This document shows, in pieces, positions 16,593 through 28,019 of a stretch of 64,000 bases of DNA. Position numbers and translations under genes: made by a program. The notes beneath the pieces are model-generated. The model saw nothing but the letters and a program-made list of their open reading frames with translations. It was not told where the DNA came from and searched no databases. The number at the start of each line of letters is the position of its first letter. The first letter of the stretch is position 1. The stretch covers positions 1,426,001-1,490,000 of the forward strand of contig CBDDGJ010000003.1 in NCBI GenBank assembly GCA_965227805.1, given 5' to 3'. This DNA is from CBDDGJ01 sp965227805. Lineage in GTDB: Bacteria > Pseudomonadota > Alphaproteobacteria > RS24.

Positions 16593-17414
16593 TTATTTTT
16601 CCTGTAGAAAATCTAAAATCGCCTCTAAATCAGGCGGCGATGCTTTTTTATATATCGATCCACCAATATGAATGCTATGAATGGGGATAGCATGGATAAG
16701 ACTATTGGTGATGAACCCATATTCTGCTTGCTTAAGCATATCCTGTGTTATGGAGTGCTTAGCAAAACAAGCCCCTCCAATGGTTTCGGCAGCAAGGAGC
16801 TGCGCGCGAATAATACCATTTAAGGCCCCATCATTACATGGGGGCGTGATATATGTGCCTTCATGATAGAGAAATATATTACCAGCTGCAGCACAGGCCA
16901 CATGGCCTTGTGCGGTAAGAAGCAAGGCTTCATCTGCACCACTTTGCACAGCTTCGCGCCGTGCACTAATATTATCTATATAAGATAGGGTTTTATATCT
17001 ACTGCTCGGATTATGCACATTACGGATAATAGATGAGACATAAAGCCGGTAATATGCCATTATATCAGGAACTGGCGAAAGCTGCATGAGATAGCTTGGT
17101 GTGTTTTGTCGTGTGATAAGACCGCGCCCACCATTGCCGCCACTTACGGTGATCCGTAACACATTATGTGCATTATGCGCATGTGCGGCAAGAAAATGAT
17201 TTATCGCCTCTTCAAACCCGTTAAAAAACGTGAAACCAAAAAACTGACACGCATGTTTCAAACGTGTTAAATGGGCTGTTAGAAATTGTGCTTTTCCATT
17301 TTGACATAATATGGTCTCAAACACACCCTCGCCCAAAAGCAAGCCGCGTTCATTGGTGTGAATAAGAGCGGTATCATCAGAAAAAATCGTGCCATTATAC
17401 CAAATCATATACAC
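16593..17414 (-). CDS. pabC: Aminodeoxychorismate lyase / class IV aminotransferase-fold protein
   Basis: A 273-residue PLP enzyme of fold type IV. The catalytic lysine is K141 in SSRYKTLSYIDNISARREA, and the start WYNGTIFSDD...HTNERGLLLGEGVFET is typical. It overlaps the pabA-like gene by 10 bases and lies in the order pabB-pabA-pabC, so cleavage of aminodeoxychorismate to p-aminobenzoate and pyruvate is the best call, rather than branched-chain or D-amino acid transamination. The start may be the second ATG at 17408 (MIWYNG). Other fold-type IV enzymes cannot be fully excluded from sequence alone. Confidence 0.82.
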   Translation of the reverse strand: MYMIWYNGTIFSDDTALIHTNERGLLLGEGVFETILCQNGKAQFLTAHLTRLKHACQFFGFTFFNGFEEAINHFLAAHAHNAHNVLRITVSGGNGGRGLITRQNTPSYLMQLSPVPDIMAYYRLYVSSIIRNVHNPSSRYKTLSYIDNISARREAVQSGADEALLLTAQGHVACAAAGNIFLYHEGTYITPPCNDGALNGIIRAQLLAAETIGGACFAKHSITQDMLKQAEYGFITNSLIHAIPIHSIHIGGSIYKKASPPDLEAILDFLQEK

Positions 17415-17974
17415 GCCCTGCTATATGTAAGAAAATTGGTGATAATCCGATGCCCTTCAGCCGTCAGAATAGATTCCGGGTGGAATTGCACCCCGAAAAT
17501 CGGGCGCGATTTATGGGCAATCGCCATAATTTCACCAGTGGTGGCGTCATAAGCGGTTGCTTCAAGGCAAGCGGGCAAATCCGTAACCGCGAGGGCATGA
17601 TACAGCCCGACCGTCATGGGGGAGGCCATATCGGCAAACACATTGCGTGCATTATGCGTGATTGTGGTTGACATGCCATGTATTGGTGTGCGGGCGCGGT
17701 TTATTTTGCCCCCAAAATAATAGGCAATGGCCTGATGGCCTAAACATATACCAAGCATGGGCACATTGGCATGGGCGATAAGCTCTAGGGTAAGCTCTGT
17801 ATGTTCGGGACGCCCCGGACCAGGCGAAAAAATCAGTGCTTTGGGGTTAAGTGCGAGGGCCTGTTGGTAACTCATCTCATTTTGTCGAATAATGTGACAG
17901 GGCATATTATGCATACGCAACAGGCGCGCTAATAAATGAACAAAGCTATCAAAATGATCGATGAGTAAAATCAT
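17405..17974 (-). CDS. pabA: Glutamine amidotransferase component of aminodeoxychorismate synthase
   Basis: A 189-residue class I glutamine amidotransferase. It provides ammonia to PabB. The nucleophile is C77 in GICLGHQA, and the dyad H165 and E167 are in GVQFHPESI. The oxyanion segment SPGPGRPE is at about 50-57. It overlaps pabB upstream (4 bp) and pabC downstream (10 bp), so the three are translated as a unit. PabA and TrpG are close relatives and this protein might serve both folate and tryptophan synthesis; no trp gene is in the window. Confidence 0.88.
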   Translation of the reverse strand: MILLIDHFDSFVHLLARLLRMHNMPCHIIRQNEMSYQQALALNPKALIFSPGPGRPEHTELTLELIAHANVPMLGICLGHQAIAYYFGGKINRARTPIHGMSTTITHNARNVFADMASPMTVGLYHALAVTDLPACLEATAYDATTGEIMAIAHKSRPIFGVQFHPESILTAEGHRIITNFLTYSRACI

Positions 17975-19302
17975 ATTGTGAGGCTCGCAAAAAAACCTGC
18001 TGCCTTATCCAGTGTTTCCTGATATTCCTGTAAGGGGTCGCTATGCGCGGTAATGCCACCACCAGCATGAAAGTAAACTTTATCATCACATATAATGGCG
18101 CTTCGAATAAGGATATTCATATCCATTGTTCCGTCAAAGCCGATATAGCCGCATGCACCGCAATAAGGTCCGCGTCTATGCGGCTCATATTGGGCAATGC
18201 GTTGCATTGCCCGCAATTTAGGGGCGCCGGTGATAGAGCCGCCCGGAAAACTTGCGGCAAGCAGGTCGAGCACATTTTTACCAGATGTTAATTTCCCGCG
18301 AATGGTTGAAACAAGATGATGCACATGCGCAAAACTTTCTATGGCGCATAGCTGTGTGACATCAAGTGAATTATCTTCGCAAACTTTCGCAAGGTCATTT
18401 CGCATTAAATCAACAATCATAATATTTTCAGCACGATCTTTGATACTATTATGCAAATTATTTGCCGCTTGTTCATCGTCTTGCTTATTTTTTTTACGTG
18501 CTATGGTGCCCTTTATCGGTCGGGTTTCAACAATCTTATCGCGGCAAAACAGAAACCTTTCGGGGGAAGATGAGGCAAGCGACCACGCGCCGAAATGGGC
18601 AAAGGCCGAAAAAGGTGCGGGGCTTTTACGCCGTAAGCGGCGATAAAATGTGAAAGCAGGCTCATAAAGCGATGCGCTGAAACGCTGTGCGATATTTGCC
18701 TGGAATAGATCGCCGTCTAAAATATGCGCAATAATCTGCTCGATTGCTGCACAATATTCGGTTTTGGAAACATTGCTTTGTGGGGGCAATGTATGGGGTG
18801 CAGCTTGTGCTGCATCAAGCGATACAGGGTTTTGCGCGCGGGTGCGCCACATATCTAATTGCTGTTGTGTTTGGGCAAAAATAAAGCACTTTTTTTGTTT
18901 ATGGTCGAAACTCATACCATGCCGGTAAAGTCCGATAGCAATATCGGGAAGGTGCAAATCATCTATGGCAAAAGGAGGTGTTGCAGGGGGTAATGTTTCA
19001 AAGCAATGCGCGAAGTCATAAGAAAACACACCGGCAGCACCACCAATAAAGGGCGGGATGCCTGCCGGAATTTTTTGTGTTGTATCAAATGGAATGAACT
19101 CGCGCAGGCGCATAAATCCATCAGCTTGATTTCTACAAATCAATATATCATCAGGTGCGGTGAGGATAAAGCTATAACGCCCCGTCGCATGGTCTGTATC
19201 ACTGCTATCTAACCATAGTGAAAAGGGGGTGTGGGCAAGCGGCGCGAATATAGTTTCGGCATCCACCCATTCATGCTCTTCAATTAAAATAGGTGTCGCC
19301 AA
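17971..19302 (-). CDS. pabB: Aminodeoxychorismate synthase component I
   Basis: A 443-residue chorismate-binding enzyme that forms 4-amino-4-deoxychorismate. The motif PIKGT at 262-266 has the active-site lysine (K264) typical of PabB, where anthranilate synthase TrpE has PIAGT. The C-terminal signature is SFPGGSITGAPKLRAM followed by GPYCGACGYIGFDG and HAGGGITAHSDP.QEYQET. It is the first gene of the pab operon and starts nine bases after gloB in the same direction, so gloB-pabBAC may be one transcript. Confidence 0.92.
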   Translation of the reverse strand: MATPILIEEHEWVDAETIFAPLAHTPFSLWLDSSDTDHATGRYSFILTAPDDILICRNQADGFMRLREFIPFDTTQKIPAGIPPFIGGAAGVFSYDFAHCFETLPPATPPFAIDDLHLPDIAIGLYRHGMSFDHKQKKCFIFAQTQQQLDMWRTRAQNPVSLDAAQAAPHTLPPQSNVSKTEYCAAIEQIIAHILDGDLFQANIAQRFSASLYEPAFTFYRRLRRKSPAPFSAFAHFGAWSLASSSPERFLFCRDKIVETRPIKGTIARKKNKQDDEQAANNLHNSIKDRAENIMIVDLMRNDLAKVCEDNSLDVTQLCAIESFAHVHHLVSTIRGKLTSGKNVLDLLAASFPGGSITGAPKLRAMQRIAQYEPHRRGPYCGACGYIGFDGTMDMNILIRSAIICDDKVYFHAGGGITAHSDPLQEYQETLDKAAGFFASLTI

Positions 19303-19311
19303 AACCGCGCC

Positions 19312-20082
19312 TTAAAAATTATCTTTACGCTGTCTTATTTCGGTAAATACATCCACATCGGCTGCATGCACCATATTTAATCGTGTGCGTATTGCCATAT
19401 TATCTGCACGCAAAAACGGATTGGTTGCACGCTCCAGGCCGATTGTCGTGGGGATGGTCGGTGTGCCGCGCGCACGTAAATCTTCTATCTGGCTTATGCG
19501 CTTTTGTAATGCGGAATTATCCGGATCAATGGTGCGTGCGAATTTCGCATTTGCCAATGTATATTCATGCGCGCAATAAACTTTTGTTTCAGCAGGCAAA
19601 GCAGTAAGTTTATTCAGACTTTGCCACATTTGTGCCATTGTCCCTTCAAAGACACGCCCACACCCAAGCGCGAATAAGCTATCACCGACAAAACTTACCC
19701 CTGCATCAGCAAAATAATAGGCAATATGGCCTAATGTATGCCCGCCGACATCAAGCACATCGGCTTTTATAGTGCCCAGCATAACGCAATCTCCCTCGCC
19801 TATGGCATGGTCGATGGCAGGAATTTTGTTACCCTCGCCACGCGGGCCGATAATGGTGCATCCGGTTTCTGCTTTAAGCGTTTCATTGCCCCCTGTATGA
19901 TCATAATGATGATGCGTATTCCAGATATAAGTCAGCGTCCATCCACGCCGATCCAGAGCGGCCTTTATTGCCGCTGCATCGGGCGTATCAATCGCTGCCG
20001 TCTCACCGCTTTTAGCATCATGCACCAAATAGCCATAATTATCACTTAAACAGGAAAATTGTTCGATATGTAAATTATGCAT
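19312..20082 (-). CDS. gloB: Hydroxyacylglutathione hydrolase (glyoxalase II)
   Basis: A 256-residue metallo-beta-lactamase-fold enzyme that hydrolyses S-D-lactoylglutathione in methylglyoxal detoxification. The metal motif THHHYDHTGGN gives H57, H59, D61 and H62; the other ligands are in the GGHTLGH region, VGDSLFALGCGRVFEG and YCAHEYT. The C-terminal segment with NPFLR is the glutathione-binding domain. Glutathione reductase (gor) is present at 52.4 kb. It is divergent from the methyltransferase across 80 bp. Confidence 0.95.
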   Translation of the reverse strand: MHNLHIEQFSCLSDNYGYLVHDAKSGETAAIDTPDAAAIKAALDRRGWTLTYIWNTHHHYDHTGGNETLKAETGCTIIGPRGEGNKIPAIDHAIGEGDCVMLGTIKADVLDVGGHTLGHIAYYFADAGVSFVGDSLFALGCGRVFEGTMAQMWQSLNKLTALPAETKVYCAHEYTLANAKFARTIDPDNSALQKRISQIEDLRARGTPTIPTTIGLERATNPFLRADNMAIRTRLNMVHAADVDVFTEIRQRKDNF

Positions 20083-20168
20083 AAAATAAGGTCCCCTAAA
20101 GTTTATCTTTCCTTATACCTCTTAGCGAGTCATAATGCAAAAGTCACGGAAAGGATAGCTTTTTGATT

Positions 20169-20864
20169 ATGGCTATAAGCGCGTCTGACATAACACAATT
20201 TTATGAAACACCTATGGGGCAGTATGCCCAAAGCCTGCTTGTGCAGAGGCTTAACCCCATTTGGCCATCTATAGCGCATAATATATGTATTGGTTATGGT
20301 TATACGGCTCCATTTCTTTCGGCGCTTTATCCGAACCAGAAAATTCCGCAATTTTCACCTTTCCATGATATTGAAACAGGAATTTGCGCGCAGGCTGATT
20401 TGCTGCCGCTTGCTGATGATATGGTCAATCAGCTATTGGTTGTGCATGGGCTTGAATTTGTCCAGACTGTGGAGGCTGCCTTGCATGAGTTTTGGCGCAT
20501 ATTGGTTCCGCAAGGGCGTATTATATTTATTGTGCCCAATCGCGCGGGATTTTGGGCGCGCTACGATAAAACGCCCTTTGGTGCGGGCTCTCCCTTTAGC
20601 TGGAGGCAATTACAAAATAGCTTATTGCGTGCAGGTTTTGAGCCCTTGCACTGGCACGCGGCACTTATGATGCCGCCGCGTATATATGGCTTAAAATTAT
20701 GGGGCGTAGGCGAGAGAGCTGGACGGTTTTTATACCCCGAATTAGCCGGGGTGATGATTGTGGAGGCACAAAAAAAACATCCGGCACCTATACATATCCG
20801 TAAATTACAAAAGGCGCATAAATTACGCTTTGGGGTGCCGCGTCCGGTGTTTTTACCGCGCTAA
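20169..20864 (+). CDS. SAM-dependent methyltransferase, type 11
   Basis: A protein of about 231 residues with a class I methyltransferase core. The ATG at 20169 ([14 protein letters not shown]) is preferred; a TTG at 20163 is also in frame and has slightly better spacing to AAAGGA. Visible parts are the N-terminal helix [11 protein letters not shown], a degenerate SAM-binding strand ([13 protein letters not shown]), [22 protein letters not shown], and [20 protein letters not shown], the LxPGG-like motif. The arrangement is that of many alphaproteobacterial methyltransferases found beside gloB. Its 3' end overlaps gltD by 12 bp. The substrate is unknown. Confidence 0.75.
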   Translation: MAISASDITQFYETPMGQYAQSLLVQRLNPIWPSIAHNICIGYGYTAPFLSALYPNQKIPQFSPFHDIETGICAQADLLPLADDMVNQLLVVHGLEFVQTVEAALHEFWRILVPQGRIIFIVPNRAGFWARYDKTPFGAGSPFSWRQLQNSLLRAGFEPLHWHAALMMPPRIYGLKLWGVGERAGRFLYPELAGVMIVEAQKKHPAPIHIRKLQKAHKLRFGVPRPVFLPR

Positions 20865-22274
20865 ATCGCTTTTTCCCATAAGGAATTTATCAACGGCAAA
20901 TGCAGCTTGCCGCCCTTCACGAATGGCCCACACAACCAAAGATTGCCCCCGGCGCATATCCCCGCATACAAATATTTTGCTTTTATCGCTGGCATAATCT
21001 GTGTCATTTGCCGCCACATTGCCGCGTGCATCAAGCGCGACACCCGCTTGCATCAACATGCCCGCATGCACCGGATTGGTAAATCCCATAGCTAATAATA
21101 CGAGGTCGGCCTGAAGTTCAAATTCGGAACCTTCAATCGCCTGCATATCCTTATCCAGTTTAACGCATTTTATAGCTGTTACTTTTTGTCCATCACCGAT
21201 AATGTCTTGTGTCATAACCGAGAAGTCACGTTCAACCCCTTCTTCCTGGCTCGATGATGTGCGTAATTTTAGGGGCCATTGTGGCCATGTAATGCCCTTA
21301 TCTTCCTGTTCAGGCGGGATAGGCATAATCTCTAATTGCGTCACGCTTTTTGCGCCTTGTCTTATGGAGGTGCCAATACAATCCGATCCGGTATCCCCGC
21401 CCCCAATGACAATCACATCTTTGCCATTCGCTGAAATCGGCTGAACGCCATCGCCTAACGATTCTTGACCTATACGCCGATTTTGTTGGGGTAAAAAATC
21501 CATGGCGAAATGAACACCGTCCAAATCTCGTCCCGTCACGGGCAATTCACGCGGATGCTCTGCGCCGCCGGCTAAAATCACACATTCATGATTTTGCACA
21601 ATATCATCAAAAGGTATACCCACCCCAATATGATGGTTATAATGAAACACAACCCCTTCGGCGTGCATTTGCTCCAATCTGCGGTCGATAATATGTTTTT
21701 CCAATTTGAAATCAGGAATCCCATAGCGCAATAATCCACCGGCCTTGGCATTTTTCTCATAGACATGAACCGCGTGCCCCGCACGTGCTAATTGTTGGGC
21801 GGCGGCTAATCCGGCAGGGCCAGCGCCGATAATGGCAATGCGTTTCTCTGTTTTTGTCGGCGCAATCTGCGGTGTAATCCACCCCTCTTGCCACCCGCGT
21901 TCAACAATGGCACATTCAATAGATTTAATGGTAACCGGCTGGTCAATAAGGTTAAGCGTGCACGCTGCCTCGCAGGGGGCAGGGCATATGCGTCCGGTAA
22001 ATTCAGGGAAATTATTGGTCGAATGTAAGTCGGTTAGTGCCTCTTGCCATTTTTGTGTATAGACCAAATCATTCCAGTCGGGAATCTGATTGTTAACCGG
22101 GCAGCCATTATGGCAGTAAGGTATGCCGCAATCCATACAGCGTGCGGCTTGGTTTTTGAGTTGGCTTTCGTCGAGCGGCACGACAAAATCACGGAAATTT
22201 TGTATCCGCTCTTGAACAGGCAGATAGTTACGGTCTTTACGTTCAATCTCTAAAAATCCGGTCGGTTTACCCAT
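20853..22274 (-). CDS. gltD: Glutamate synthase [NADPH] small subunit
   Basis: A 473-residue FAD and 4Fe-4S protein that passes electrons from NADPH to the large subunit. The N-terminal cysteines C46, C49, C54 and C58 lie in [14 protein letters not shown]. The FAD site is [18 protein letters not shown]; the NADPH site is [16 protein letters not shown]. The C-terminal motif has [22 protein letters not shown]. The frame is open to 22328, but the ATG at 22274 ([17 protein letters not shown]) has a good AGGGGAG ribosome binding site and follows the gltB stop by one base, so it is the likely start. Confidence 0.95.
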   Translation of the reverse strand: MGKPTGFLEIERKDRNYLPVQERIQNFRDFVVPLDESQLKNQAARCMDCGIPYCHNGCPVNNQIPDWNDLVYTQKWQEALTDLHSTNNFPEFTGRICPAPCEAACTLNLIDQPVTIKSIECAIVERGWQEGWITPQIAPTKTEKRIAIIGAGPAGLAAAQQLARAGHAVHVYEKNAKAGGLLRYGIPDFKLEKHIIDRRLEQMHAEGVVFHYNHHIGVGIPFDDIVQNHECVILAGGAEHPRELPVTGRDLDGVHFAMDFLPQQNRRIGQESLGDGVQPISANGKDVIVIGGGDTGSDCIGTSIRQGAKSVTQLEIMPIPPEQEDKGITWPQWPLKLRTSSSQEEGVERDFSVMTQDIIGDGQKVTAIKCVKLDKDMQAIEGSEFELQADLVLLAMGFTNPVHAGMLMQAGVALDARGNVAANDTDYASDKSKIFVCGDMRRGQSLVVWAIREGRQAAFAVDKFLMGKSDLAR

Positions 22275-22275
22275 T

Positions 22276-25200
22276 TTACTCCCCTGCCTTTTGTTCGGCG
22301 ATTTGTGTATTTTGTGTGTGCAATTCATAAAGCGCGCGGCGAAATTCGGTTGGCATAATTTTGATAAATCTGGTCAAATAGTCATCCCAATTTTCAAGAA
22401 TATGGCGCGCTTTTTCCGAATTGGTATAGCGTTTATGATTTTCAAGCAGTTTTTTCAACCGTTCGGCATCATTGGCAATCATATTATGGCCAAGATCTTG
22501 TAAATCATTGGTCATATGCGGGTCGATCGGTTCAAGGTCAACCATGGCCGTATTGCAATGGCTTTCAAAGTCACCATCTTCATCAAGAACATAAGCAATG
22601 CCACCCGACATACCGGCTCCAAAATTGCGTCCGGTTTTTCCGAGCACCACCACACAACCGCCCGTCATATATTCACACGCATGGTCACCCGTGCCCTCAA
22701 CCACAGCAAAAGCGCCGGAATTACGCACCGCAAAGCGTTCGCCGGCAACGCCCCGGAAATAGCATTCACCTTCTATCGCGCCATAGAGCACCGTATTGCC
22801 GACAATAATGGAGTCTTCGGGCACGCATGCTGTATCGCGGGCGGGGTAAATGGCGAGGCGTCCGCCAGATATGCCTTTACCGACATAATCATTTGCCTCG
22901 CCTTCAAGCTCAAATGAAACACCACGGGCTAAAAATGCCCCGAAACTTTGCCCGGCTATGCCGGTGAGTTTAACCGAAATCGTATCGGGCGCAAGGCCGG
23001 CATGACCATATAATTTGGCAATCTCTCCCGAAAGCATAGCGCCGCTTGTGCGGTCGGTATTTTTGACGTCACATTCAATTTTTACAGGCGTTTTATGCGT
23101 CAATGCATCTTTGGCTTGCGCGATAAGGGTGCGGTCTAAAATATCATGGATTGGGTGATCTTGTGTTTCGCAATGATAGGCCTTGTCACCTTGCGTATCG
23201 ATTTTCGTAAACAGACGCGAGAAGTCTAACCCTTTGGCTTTCCACTGGGTGATGGCGTTGCGGCTATCTATATAGTCGCTTTGTCCAATAATATCGTCTA
23301 GCCGCGTAAGCCCCATAGATGCGAGTATTTCACGCACTTCCTCTGCTACAAAGAAAAAATAATTGATGACATGTTCAGGCGTGCCGGTAAAGCGTTTGCG
23401 TAATGTCTCGTCTTGCGTGGCGATGCCTACGGGGCAGGTATTAAGGTGGCATTTGCGCATCATCACGCATCCAGCAGCAATAAGCGGCGCGGTGGCGAAG
23501 CCAAACTCATCCGCGCCCAAAATGGCGCCAATAATTACATCGCGTCCCGTGCGTAAACCGCCATCTACCTGCACGGCAATGCGGGTGCGTAATTTATTGA
23601 GCACTAATGTCTGATGCGTTTCGGCAAGACCTATTTCCCATGGTGAACCTGCATGTTTGATAGAGGTTAGCGGGCTTGCTCCTGTCCCGCCGTCAAAACC
23701 GGCGATGGTGACATGGTCGGCACGTGCTTTTGATACGCCTGCGGCAACCGTTCCCACCCCGACTTCCGATACAAGTTTTACGGAAATATCTGCCTTGGCA
23801 TTGGCATTTTTGAGGTCATAAATAAGCTGTGCCAAATCTTCGATAGAATAAATATCATGATGCGGTGGGGGTGAAATAAGTCCCACGCCCGGTGTGGAAT
23901 GGCGCACAGCGGCAATGCGCTGGTCAACCTTATGGCCGGGTAATTGCCCGCCTTCGCCGGGTTTTGCCCCTTGTGCCATTTTAATCTGTATCATATCGGC
24001 ATTGGCTAGATATTCGGTTGTGACACCAAAACGCCCCGAGGCAACTTGTTTTATGGCCGAGCGCATGGACTCACCATTTTCCAGCGGTGTAAAGCGTTCG
24101 GCTTCTTCGCCACCTTCCCCTGTATTGGATTTGCCCCCAAGCCTGTTCATGGCTATGGCTAATGTTGTATGCGCCTCGGCGCTGATTGAACCGAAAGACA
24201 TGGCACCGGTGGCAAAGCGTTTAACGATTTCGCTTGCGGGTTCCACATCTTCAAGCGCGACTGGTGTGCGTCCTATATCTTCAGCGGTCTTGATATGAAA
24301 TAGGCCGCGTAAGGTGAGTAATTTCTCGTTTTGCTCATTCACAAGTTTTGCAAAGGCGCGATATTTATCCCGATTATTGCCGCGCACGGCATGTTGCAAA
24401 GTGCTAATGCTTTGTGCATTCCACATATGTTCTTCACCGCGTATGCGCTGGGCATACTCGCCACCAACATCCAGATTACTCTGCAATATGTCACCCGCGC
24501 CAAAGGCATCATCATGGCGACTTATGGTTTCTGTGGCTATATCAGTTAAGCCTATGCCCTCAATCATGGTTGCTGTGCCGGTAAAATAATGGTCGACAAA
24601 ATCTTGTGCCAGCCCGATAGCATCAAAAATCTGTGCGCCGCAATAAGATTGATACGTAGATATACCCATTTTAGACATTACCTTGCGTATGCCTTTGCTG
24701 CAGGCTTTTATATAATGCGCTTCACTATCTTGGCGGGTAAGGTTTAGCGATAAGTCTTTATTGAGTTGCTCTATGGTCTCAAAAGCCAGATACGGGTTAA
24801 TCGCTTCTGCGCCATAACCGGCAAGGCAGCAATGATGGTGAATTTCGCGGGCTTCACCGGTTTCGATAACCAGGCCGGTTTGCGTGCGTAATCCTTTGTG
24901 AATAAGATAATGGTGAACAGTTGAAACAGCCAATAAGGCCGGTATGGCAACACGCTGTGCATTGGTTTGTCTGTCTGATAAGATGATAATATTTTCGTGT
25001 CCGCGTATGGCCGCTTCCGCTTCCTGGCATAAAGCCTCAAGGCGGGCATGCAAGCCGTTAATGCCGGCATCTTTCGGCCATGTTATGTCCAGTGTAACTG
25101 CGTGGAAATGATTATCGTTATTATCGCTGATACAGCGTATTTTTTCTAAATCTTCATTTGTCAAAATCGGCTGGCTTACTTCGAGCCTTTTTTCGTTAGA

Positions 25201-26868
25201 CGTGGTTTCCAATTCCAGTAAATTAGGGCGCGGCCCGATAAAACTTACCAAAGACATAACCAGTTCTTCGCGTATCGGGTCAATCGGTGGATTGGTCACT
25301 TGCGCGAAATTTTGTTTGAAATATGTATAAAGCAATTTGCTTTTATCGGATAAAACCGAAAGCGGTGTATCTGTGCCCATAGACCCGGTTGCTTCCTCGC
25401 CATTTTCTATCATGGGTGCAAGCAGAAATTTCAGATCTTCCTGACTATAGCCAAAGGCTTGTTGCAGGTCTAATATATCGGCATGAAAGCCGACATGTGT
25501 GTTTTGTGGCGGGGGTAAATCGCTAAGTTTGAGTTGTGTTTCAGAGAGCCATTGTGCAAAGGGGTGAGATTGCGCGAGCGTGGTTTTTAACTCATCATCA
25601 TTGGTAATCCGTCCCTGTTCAAGGTCAACCAAAAGCATTTTTCCCGGTTGTAAACGCCACTTTTGAATGATTTTATTTTCCGCGCATGGCAACACACCCA
25701 TTTCCGATGCCATAACAATACGATCATCGGATGTAACATAATAGCGCGCCGGGCGTAATCCATTTCGGTCTAGCGTTGCGCCGATTTGTTTTCCATCTGT
25801 AAAAGCAACCGCCGCCGGACCATCCCACGGTTCCATAAGAGCAGCATTATATTCATAAAATGCCTTGCGTTTGTCATCCATAGTTTCATGCCCATCCCAT
25901 GCTTCGGGAATAAGCATCATCATCGCATGGGGGAGGCTATAACCAGCACGGATGAGGAGCTCAAGTGCATTATCGAAACAGGCGGAATCAGATTGCCCTT
26001 CATGAATAAGCGGCCAGATATTATCTATTTCATCGCCGATAATCGCTGATTTAATTTTTCCTTCGCGCGCGCGCATCCAATTCACATTGCCGCGCACCGT
26101 ATTGATTTCGCCATTATGGCAAATCATACGGAAAGGGTGGGTTAATTGCCAGCTTGGAAATGTATTGGTAGAAAAACGTTGATGCACCAAAGCCAGCGCC
26201 GACACACAGTGTTCATTCGCAAGATCGGGGAAATATTTTCCCAAACGCGTGCCCAAAAACAGCCCCTTATAAACAATGGTGCGGTTGGAAAGCGAGGTAA
26301 TATAAAAGTAGGAATTTCCTACTTCATCCAATTCTTTTTGTGCCTCAATTTCGATTTTACGTCTGATGATGAAGAGGTCACGTTCGAACATATCTTGTGT
26401 TTGACGGGGCAGAGTCTCAATAAAAATCTGTTTTATTTTAGGTTCGCTTGCCTTTATCGAGTAGCCGAGCTGTGTGCTATCTACCTTCACCTCCCGCCAG
26501 CCAAGAATTTTATAGCCTTGCGCTGTTATTTTGTCTTCGATTAAGTTTTCACATATTTTCTGGGCATCCGCTTGCGGGGGAAGAAATACCATGCCAACGC
26601 CATATTGCCCCGTGGGGGGAAGCGTAAATGCGATGTCATTACGGAACAGAGCATCAGGAATCTGCAATAACATACCCACACCGTCACCGGCTTCAGGGTC
26701 GGCACCCACAGCCCCGCGATGCTCCAGATTTTTCAGGATCTCCAAACCGTCACGAATAATATCGTGACTTTTGACATTTTTAATATGTGCCACAAAACCT
26801 ATGCCGCATGCATCATGCTCATTGTGTGGATCATATAAGCCTTGCTTTTTTGGCGTCATTACATTCAT
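22276..26868 (-). CDS. gltB: Glutamate synthase [NADPH] large subunit
   Basis: A 1530-residue enzyme that makes two glutamates from glutamine and 2-oxoglutarate. The mature N-terminus is C21 in [11 protein letters not shown], the nucleophile of the class II glutaminase domain (propeptide residues 1-20). The central domain is followed by the FMN-binding synthase domain ([48 protein letters not shown]). The 3Fe-4S cysteines are in [17 protein letters not shown] near residue 1140. The C-terminal GXGXG helix domain ends the protein. The gene directly precedes gltD. The upstream gap has an operator-like palindrome that may reflect nitrogen control. Confidence 0.97.
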   Translation of the reverse strand: MNVMTPKKQGLYDPHNEHDACGIGFVAHIKNVKSHDIIRDGLEILKNLEHRGAVGADPEAGDGVGMLLQIPDALFRNDIAFTLPPTGQYGVGMVFLPPQADAQKICENLIEDKITAQGYKILGWREVKVDSTQLGYSIKASEPKIKQIFIETLPRQTQDMFERDLFIIRRKIEIEAQKELDEVGNSYFYITSLSNRTIVYKGLFLGTRLGKYFPDLANEHCVSALALVHQRFSTNTFPSWQLTHPFRMICHNGEINTVRGNVNWMRAREGKIKSAIIGDEIDNIWPLIHEGQSDSACFDNALELLIRAGYSLPHAMMMLIPEAWDGHETMDDKRKAFYEYNAALMEPWDGPAAVAFTDGKQIGATLDRNGLRPARYYVTSDDRIVMASEMGVLPCAENKIIQKWRLQPGKMLLVDLEQGRITNDDELKTTLAQSHPFAQWLSETQLKLSDLPPPQNTHVGFHADILDLQQAFGYSQEDLKFLLAPMIENGEEATGSMGTDTPLSVLSDKSKLLYTYFKQNFAQVTNPPIDPIREELVMSLVSFIGPRPNLLELETTSNEKRLEVSQPILTNEDLEKIRCISDNNDNHFHAVTLDITWPKDAGINGLHARLEALCQEAEAAIRGHENIIILSDRQTNAQRVAIPALLAVSTVHHYLIHKGLRTQTGLVIETGEAREIHHHCCLAGYGAEAINPYLAFETIEQLNKDLSLNLTRQDSEAHYIKACSKGIRKVMSKMGISTYQSYCGAQIFDAIGLAQDFVDHYFTGTATMIEGIGLTDIATETISRHDDAFGAGDILQSNLDVGGEYAQRIRGEEHMWNAQSISTLQHAVRGNNRDKYRAFAKLVNEQNEKLLTLRGLFHIKTAEDIGRTPVALEDVEPASEIVKRFATGAMSFGSISAEAHTTLAIAMNRLGGKSNTGEGGEEAERFTPLENGESMRSAIKQVASGRFGVTTEYLANADMIQIKMAQGAKPGEGGQLPGHKVDQRIAAVRHSTPGVGLISPPPHHDIYSIEDLAQLIYDLKNANAKADISVKLVSEVGVGTVAAGVSKARADHVTIAGFDGGTGASPLTSIKHAGSPWEIGLAETHQTLVLNKLRTRIAVQVDGGLRTGRDVIIGAILGADEFGFATAPLIAAGCVMMRKCHLNTCPVGIATQDETLRKRFTGTPEHVINYFFFVAEEVREILASMGLTRLDDIIGQSDYIDSRNAITQWKAKGLDFSRLFTKIDTQGDKAYHCETQDHPIHDILDRTLIAQAKDALTHKTPVKIECDVKNTDRTSGAMLSGEIAKLYGHAGLAPDTISVKLTGIAGQSFGAFLARGVSFELEGEANDYVGKGISGGRLAIYPARDTACVPEDSIIVGNTVLYGAIEGECYFRGVAGERFAVRNSGAFAVVEGTGDHACEYMTGGCVVVLGKTGRNFGAGMSGGIAYVLDEDGDFESHCNTAMVDLEPIDPHMTNDLQDLGHNMIANDAERLKKLLENHKRYTNSEKARHILENWDDYLTRFIKIMPTEFRRALYELHTQNTQIAEQKAGE

Positions 26869-27097
26869 AATTTACATATCCATTTGTTTCCTATAGGGCG
26901 CAATTCTGATATGTGGCAGCGGTTATCCGTTGTCAGTTTTCCATATGGTGACATTTTAGTATTTAATGAAAGCGGTGTTTACAAAGTGTAAATACTTTCT
27001 AACATACCCTCTCTCACTTTATTTATGCCTTAATTAGGTAGAAATTACAAGAGAAATATGTCAATAATATTGACCTTTTTTATCCACAGGCCGATGC
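26869..27097. promoter_or_regulatory. gltB upstream region with two palindromes
   Basis: This 229-bp AT-rich gap should hold the gltB promoter (minus strand). It contains TTTACA-AAG-TGTAAA at 26978-26992, extended to 9-base imperfect arms at 26975-26995, about 110-127 bp from the gltB start. A second perfect inverted repeat, GTCAATA-A-TATTGAC, is at 27060-27074, close to the esterase 3' end. The first looks like a dimeric repressor or activator site; no named regulator was matched. Confidence 0.4.
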
Positions 27098-27988
27098 CTA
27101 TATGTGGCTGGTGAAGAAAGATGCCATATCCTGCAAGGCGCGCTTTGCTTCCGGAATAAAGAGCGCAATTTGATGCACATGCGGCATTTTATCCCATATT
27201 TGTAAGCGCGCATCCCCCTTAGCGGCTTTGACAGCGTCAACCACACGGGTTGAATCATCGAACAAAATCTCTTCGCTACCAACCTGCACCAGCATGGGCG
27301 GCATATCATGCATATCCCCAAATACGGGTGAAACCAGTGGGTTTTTAAGGTCATCATCTGCATAATAGGCGGCATATTCTGTTAAGTGATGCGGGGCAAT
27401 CATGGGGTCGCGTATTGCGCGTGTTTTCACCGACTCGCCGCTAGCGGTAAGGTCTGTCCATGGCGATATTAACCCTAATGCATCAGGTAATTGTTTTTTG
27501 TGTGTCTTTAAGCGCAAGGTCAAAGCAAGGCTTAGGCCTCCGCCGGCACTATCGCCGGCAACAAAAATACGGGCAGCGGGGTGGGTGAGGCGTAACCAGT
27601 CATAGGCGGCTTCGGCATCATCCAAACCGGCAGGGAATTTATGTTCGGGTGCCAAGCGATAATCCAATACGAGGCCGCGTAAATTTGCATAGGTGCATAA
27701 TGTATCACACATAAGGGCATGGGTTCTTGCGCTACCGACGGCATACCCCCCACCATGCAGGTAGAGCAAAATATGCGGTGAGGTTTTTTTACCAACCCAC
27801 AGGGCAGAAACGCCGGCTGCATTGACGGGTTCAAATTGTTTAAGCCGCGATTTAATCGGGGCGATTGCCCGCACATTTTTTTCCATATTTTTGCGGTTTG
27901 TGTCTATCGATGCGCCCTCTTTTGCATCAAGGTCGCGTGATATTTTTCTGAGCATAGCGATATATAATTTTGCTCTTATACTGGTCAT
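27098..27988 (-). CDS. Alpha/beta hydrolase, hormone-sensitive-lipase-like esterase
   Basis: A 296-residue esterase of the bacterial HSL (family IV) group. The oxyanion motif LYLHGGGYAVGS is at 76-87 with HGGG at 78-81. The nucleophile elbow GDSAGG is at 145-150 with S147. The acid residue is expected in the VQVGSEEILFDDS segment and the histidine in MPHVHQIA. It likely cleaves short-chain esters; the natural substrate is unknown. There is no signal peptide. It lies 31 bp downstream of panC on the same strand and may be part of that transcript. Confidence 0.85.
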   Translation of the reverse strand: MTSIRAKLYIAMLRKISRDLDAKEGASIDTNRKNMEKNVRAIAPIKSRLKQFEPVNAAGVSALWVGKKTSPHILLYLHGGGYAVGSARTHALMCDTLCTYANLRGLVLDYRLAPEHKFPAGLDDAEAAYDWLRLTHPAARIFVAGDSAGGGLSLALTLRLKTHKKQLPDALGLISPWTDLTASGESVKTRAIRDPMIAPHHLTEYAAYYADDDLKNPLVSPVFGDMHDMPPMLVQVGSEEILFDDSTRVVDAVKAAKGDARLQIWDKMPHVHQIALFIPEAKRALQDMASFFTSHI

Positions 27989-28019
27989 AATAGATCCTCC
28001 GCTTTAAGTGACTATTTGA

